Origin: Thermogemmatispora onikobensis
Lineage (GTDB): Bacteria > Chloroflexota > Ktedonobacteria > Ktedonobacterales > Ktedonobacteraceae
Length of the DNA stretch: 34,865 nt
Direction of reading: 5' to 3'
Assembly (NCBI RefSeq): GCF_001748285.1
Contig: NZ_BDGT01000048.1
Coordinates: 1 to 34,865 of the forward strand
The notes under the pieces were generated by a model that was given only the letters and a program-made list of their open reading frames with translations, did not search any database and was not told the origin of the DNA. Below, one piece after another: positions 33,623 through 34,865 of this stretch. Position numbers and translations under genes: made by a program. Every line of letters starts with the position of its first letter. The stretch's first letter is position 1.

Positions 33623-33736
33623 CTGGAACGCGCGAGTTGAGAGAGTGGCTTCCCCACTGAGCTACAGCCTGAGAAGGCTGGCGGGATTCGAACTCGCGAC
33701 CGGTGTGTATGCGCGCTCGGTCAGGGCGCGTTCCAG
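33623..33736 (-). ncRNA. Y-RNA-like element c, with tRNA-like module in permuted order
   Basis: Minus-strand RNA of 114 nt closed by a perfect 11-bp stem, CUGGAACGCGC with GCGCGUUCCAG. The internal strands are CCUGACCGA and CAACUC, almost as in element d. The apex holds a T-arm with UUCGAAU loop (33681-33697; GCGAG/CCCGC with one A-C mismatch), then CAGCC-loop-GGCUG (33665-33680), an acceptor-like stem closed by a UUCUCA loop, then UGUAGCUCAGUGGGGA, which reads like a tRNA D-arm (33645-33664; AGUGG/CCACU also pair). The order T-arm, 3' acceptor, 5' acceptor, D-arm is a circular permutation of tRNA without an anticodon arm, as expected for YrlA-type tRNA mimicry. Confidence 0.86.
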
Positions 33737-33800
33737 CCTGGAAATGGCGCAAAGCATGGCAACTGGCAGCGCCTCAGCAAGTACGTGAGAGTAGCTGAGC

Positions 33801-33902
33801 CTGAGACGCGCAAGTCCAAAGAGCTTCCAAAACAGTGGTAGGCAGCTCCACAGGCTGACCTATGCGATGTTTGTACGCTCTTTGCGTCAGGGCGCGTCTC
33901 AG
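33801..33902 (-). ncRNA. Y-RNA-like element b, lacking an obvious T-arm
   Basis: Minus-strand RNA of 102 nt. The terminal stem CUGAGACGCGC/GCGCGUCUCAG is a perfect 11 bp. An internal loop follows (5' CCUGACG, 3' GACUU), then a perfect 8-bp stem CAAAGAGC/GCUCUUUG (33877-33884 with 33817-33824). The apex contains GUACAAAC, matching the GUACAUAC of element d, and a UAGG-U-CAGC/GCUG-CCUA hairpin. No TTCGAAT loop is present, so it keeps the Ro-type stem with a different head. Stem-loop-stem layout is that of Y RNAs; identification rests on this and on its array position. Confidence 0.78.
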
Positions 33903-33936
33903 AACAAATACTGTCCAAATCCAAAACTGTTCTGAG
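33898..33936 (-). repeat. inverted repeat bridging Y elements a and b
   Basis: CTCAGAACA (33898-33906) and TGTTCTGAG (33928-33936) are perfect 9-bp inverse copies. The first arm overlaps the 5' stem end of element b, so the linker hairpin and element b's terminal stem exclude each other. This may mark a processing site between adjacent RNAs. Confidence 0.45.
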
Positions 33937-33945
33937 GGGATCAGG

Positions 33946-34056
33946 CTGAGACGCACGAGTCGGAGGGGCCGGCCATGTTCCTACCCGCGAGGGTAGTGGG
34001 AGCGGGTAGACCGCCAGCGCTGGTATGTATGCCCCATCGGTGAGAGTGCGTCTCAG
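33946..34056 (-). ncRNA. Y-RNA-like element a (first of the array)
   Basis: Minus-strand RNA of 111 nt. The terminal stem CUGAGACGCAC/GUGCGUCUCAG is a perfect 11 bp. It differs from element b by one compensated base pair (G-C against A-U in the last step), which supports selection on pairing. Internal strands are UCUCACCGA and CCGACUC; GGGGC then pairs with GCCCC. The apex has CAUACAUACC, like elements c and d, and a CUACCC-UCGC-GGGUAG hairpin (33981-33996) with a competing CUACCC at 34004-34009. No T-arm is seen. Confidence 0.78.
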
Positions 34057-34082
34057 ATGCGAGTGCAAACCTGCTGAACGCT

Positions 34083-34111
34083 GATATAACGGCAGAGACG
34101 GAAACCATCAA
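34083..34111 (-). promoter_or_regulatory. promoter candidate directly upstream of the Y RNA array
   Basis: On the minus strand TTGATG (34111-34106, 4/6) and TATATC (34088-34083, 4/6) are 17 bp apart. Predicted start near 34076 would be about 20 nt before the first Y-like stem. It would let the RNAs be made independently of the Ubl gene. Confidence 0.3.
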
Positions 34112-34138
34112 GGCCGAAAGAACAGGCTACAGCGTTAA

Positions 34139-34360
34139 TCAGCCGTAGAGGGCCTCCGGGCGCACGACGATTGCCTGTCTCGTGCGTACTACCACGTGAG
34201 AGGCGAGCCGCTCGCTCGCGATATCGAGGTGCTGCGCCAGAGCCTCCTTGATCTCTGCGTCCGAGGCCTGCCCGTTCAGGCCCAGCTCCGCCAGGGGCAG
34301 CTCTTCGCTGCGACCATTGTAACGCAGGTGCAAGATTGTCACGCTTGACTGCTGAGCCAT
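34139..34360 (-). CDS. ubiquitin-like beta-grasp protein
   Basis: A 73-residue protein. Predicted strands VTILHLRYNG (7-16) and RSEELPLAEL (17-26), helix SDAEIKEALAQHLD (33-46) and final strands SHVVVRT / AIVVRPEALYG give a compact beta-grasp layout like ubiquitin, MoaD or ThiS. The chain ends at a free C-terminal Gly73 (ALYG), so no processing protease would be needed before activation. The E1-like gene in the same operon (29564-30253) is the expected activating enzyme. A strong GGGAGGTGA site lies 7 nt before the ATG. It is the first gene after the consensus promoter at 34463-34491. Whether it is conjugated to a protein (perhaps Ro itself), to RNA, or used as a sulfur carrier cannot be told here; no sulfur-transfer or cofactor genes are nearby. 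Confidence 0.83.
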   Translation of the reverse strand: MAQQSSVTILHLRYNGRSEELPLAELGLNGQASDAEIKEALAQHLDIASERLASHVVVRTRQAIVVRPEALYG

Positions 34361-34462
34361 AAGCGCTCACCTCCCTGGTTGCCCTGCTGGCGAGCCGAGC
34401 GAGAACTGGAATGAGACTAATCGCTAACTCTTTGTGAAATGTCAGCTACCGCTTACGAGAGT

Positions 34463-34491
34463 AATATACTCGCTGTTCTTCTGTTTGTCAA
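34463..34491 (-). promoter_or_regulatory. consensus sigma70-type promoter of the Ubl-Y RNA-Ro operon
   Basis: Minus strand: TTGACA (34491-34486, 6/6), 17-bp spacer, TATATT (34468-34463, 5/6). The predicted start near 34456 leaves a leader of about 95 nt before the Ubl ATG. Confidence 0.75.
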
Positions 34492-34576
34492 GGGGTTTGA
34501 CGCACGAATTTCGAGAGAGCCAGACACATTCCTGCCGAGCCTCTGGCGGTTCTTCTGCCCTGGCTTCTGTCTTCTC

Positions 34577-34605
34577 TTGACAGAGGGTGCCGTGGAACGT
34601 ATACT
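34577..34605 (+). promoter_or_regulatory. divergent consensus promoter reading toward the GTCA repeat
   Basis: Plus strand: TTGACA (34577-34582, 6/6), 17-bp spacer, TATACT (34600-34605, 5/6). It points out of the window through the tetranucleotide repeat, so a plus-strand gene is expected beyond the edge. Confidence 0.62.
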
Positions 34606-34733
34606 TCTCTTTTAAGAGAAGGAAAAATTAATTTTAAAAATCTAAAATTCTGAGTAAAGAGCGAACGGGACAGGAAAGGCCCTGAAAGTGTGCTGTGGTG
34701 GGAGCGTCTGTCTGCCTGGTGAGGGCAGGGCCT
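34606..34733 (+). other. AT-rich leader between the plus-strand promoter and the GTCA repeat
   Basis: Very AT-rich at 34610-34655, in contrast to the GC-rich surroundings, with a CTTCTC/GAGAAG hairpin at about 34603-34620. A GTG at 34688 preceded by AGGAAAGG opens a frame that stays open through the repeat to the window edge; this may be coding or chance. Confidence 0.35.
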
Positions 34734-34865
34734 GTCAGTCAGTCAGTCAGTCAGTCAGTCAGTCAGTCAGTCAGTCAGTCAGTCAGTCAGTCAGTCAGTC
34801 AGTCAGTCAGTCAGTCAGTCAGTCAGTCAGTCAGTCAGTCAGTCAGTCAGTCAGTCAGTCAGTCA
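34734..34865. repeat. tetranucleotide microsatellite (GTCA)33, reaching the window edge
   Basis: Thirty-three perfect copies of GTCA with no interruption, cut by the end of the window, so the true length is unknown. On the plus strand all three frames stay open (repeating Ser-Val-Ser-Gln); on the minus strand every frame meets TGA. Each unit gained or lost would shift a frame, as in phase-variable loci. An assembly artefact at a contig end is the alternative. Confidence 0.95.

Noticed and set aside
33543-33788. An 81-codon plus-strand frame over the Y RNA region
   Set aside because: It runs antisense through structured RNA elements and has no ribosome site or protein-like features.
33122-34138. 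A CRISPR array, because of spaced repeats in an intergenic region
   Set aside because: The repeats are imperfect, in inverted pairs that close stems, with units of unequal length (102-138 nt); there are no direct repeats of 23-40 bp with equal spacers and no cas genes.
34603-34620. Intrinsic terminator at the CTTCTC/GAGAAG hairpin
   Set aside because: The stem is only 6 bp and A-T rich, with no T-run on the appropriate side of either strand; it also overlaps the plus-strand promoter start.

Overview
The window looks like chromosomal DNA of a GC-rich, probably monoderm bacterium. The mix of a Wzx/Wzy exopolysaccharide locus without a Wza outer-membrane exporter, a small split NRPS, a LarA-family protein and a TROVE/Ro60 protein would fit Chloroflexota such as Ktedonobacteria (Thermogemmatispora-like). 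That placement is inference from gene content only. Every recognisable gene is on the minus strand except one small winged-helix protein at 25154-25642, so the text below follows minus-strand transcription from right to left.

Region A (34865 to about 29564) is the part worth most attention. A consensus promoter (34463-34491) precedes a 73-residue ubiquitin-like beta-grasp protein (34139-34360). About 1 kb of non-coding DNA follows, holding four tandem RNA elements of 102-138 nt. Each is closed by a near-perfect 8-11 bp terminal stem of related sequence, and two contain a tRNA T-arm followed by acceptor-like and D-arm-like pieces. Next come a TROVE-VWA (Ro60/Rsr) protein (31640-33121), an unrecognised 366-residue protein (30250-31350) and an E1/ThiF-type ubiquitin-activating-like protein (29564-30253). 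I read this as a bacterial Ro-Y RNA particle operon carrying a Ubl-E1 conjugation module and several Y RNAs with tRNA mimicry. The rightmost 132 bases are 33 perfect copies of GTCA that run off the window, behind a second, plus-strand consensus promoter.

Region B (about 29515 to 25154) holds sugar-acid-like metabolism and regulators: a fructuronate-reductase-type SDR, an HTH-GAF regulator, a LarA-family nickel-dependent racemase/epimerase homologue and the divergent orphan winged-helix protein.

Region C (24301 to 5132) is one long exopolysaccharide cluster. Three nucleotide-sugar genes (PLP aminotransferase, Gfo/Idh oxidoreductase, UDP-sugar 6-dehydrogenase) resemble the UDP-GlcNAc(3NH2)A route. 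They are followed by a GT4 glycosyltransferase, the polyprenyl-phosphate initiating sugar transferase, a Wzz-BY-kinase co-polymerase, a Wzy-like polymerase, an epimerase-like/GT4 fusion, a Wzx-like flippase, two tandem paralogous GT4 enzymes, a polysaccharide-deacetylase-like protein and a membrane-anchored glycosidase-like protein. Many neighbours overlap by 4 nt, which indicates translational coupling.

Region D (4758 to 1) is a split NRPS locus: an A-PCP protein whose specificity code reads as leucine, a cytochrome P450, and a protein starting with a condensation domain that runs off the left edge. A plausible job is loading leucine onto the carrier, oxidising it there, and condensing it onward.
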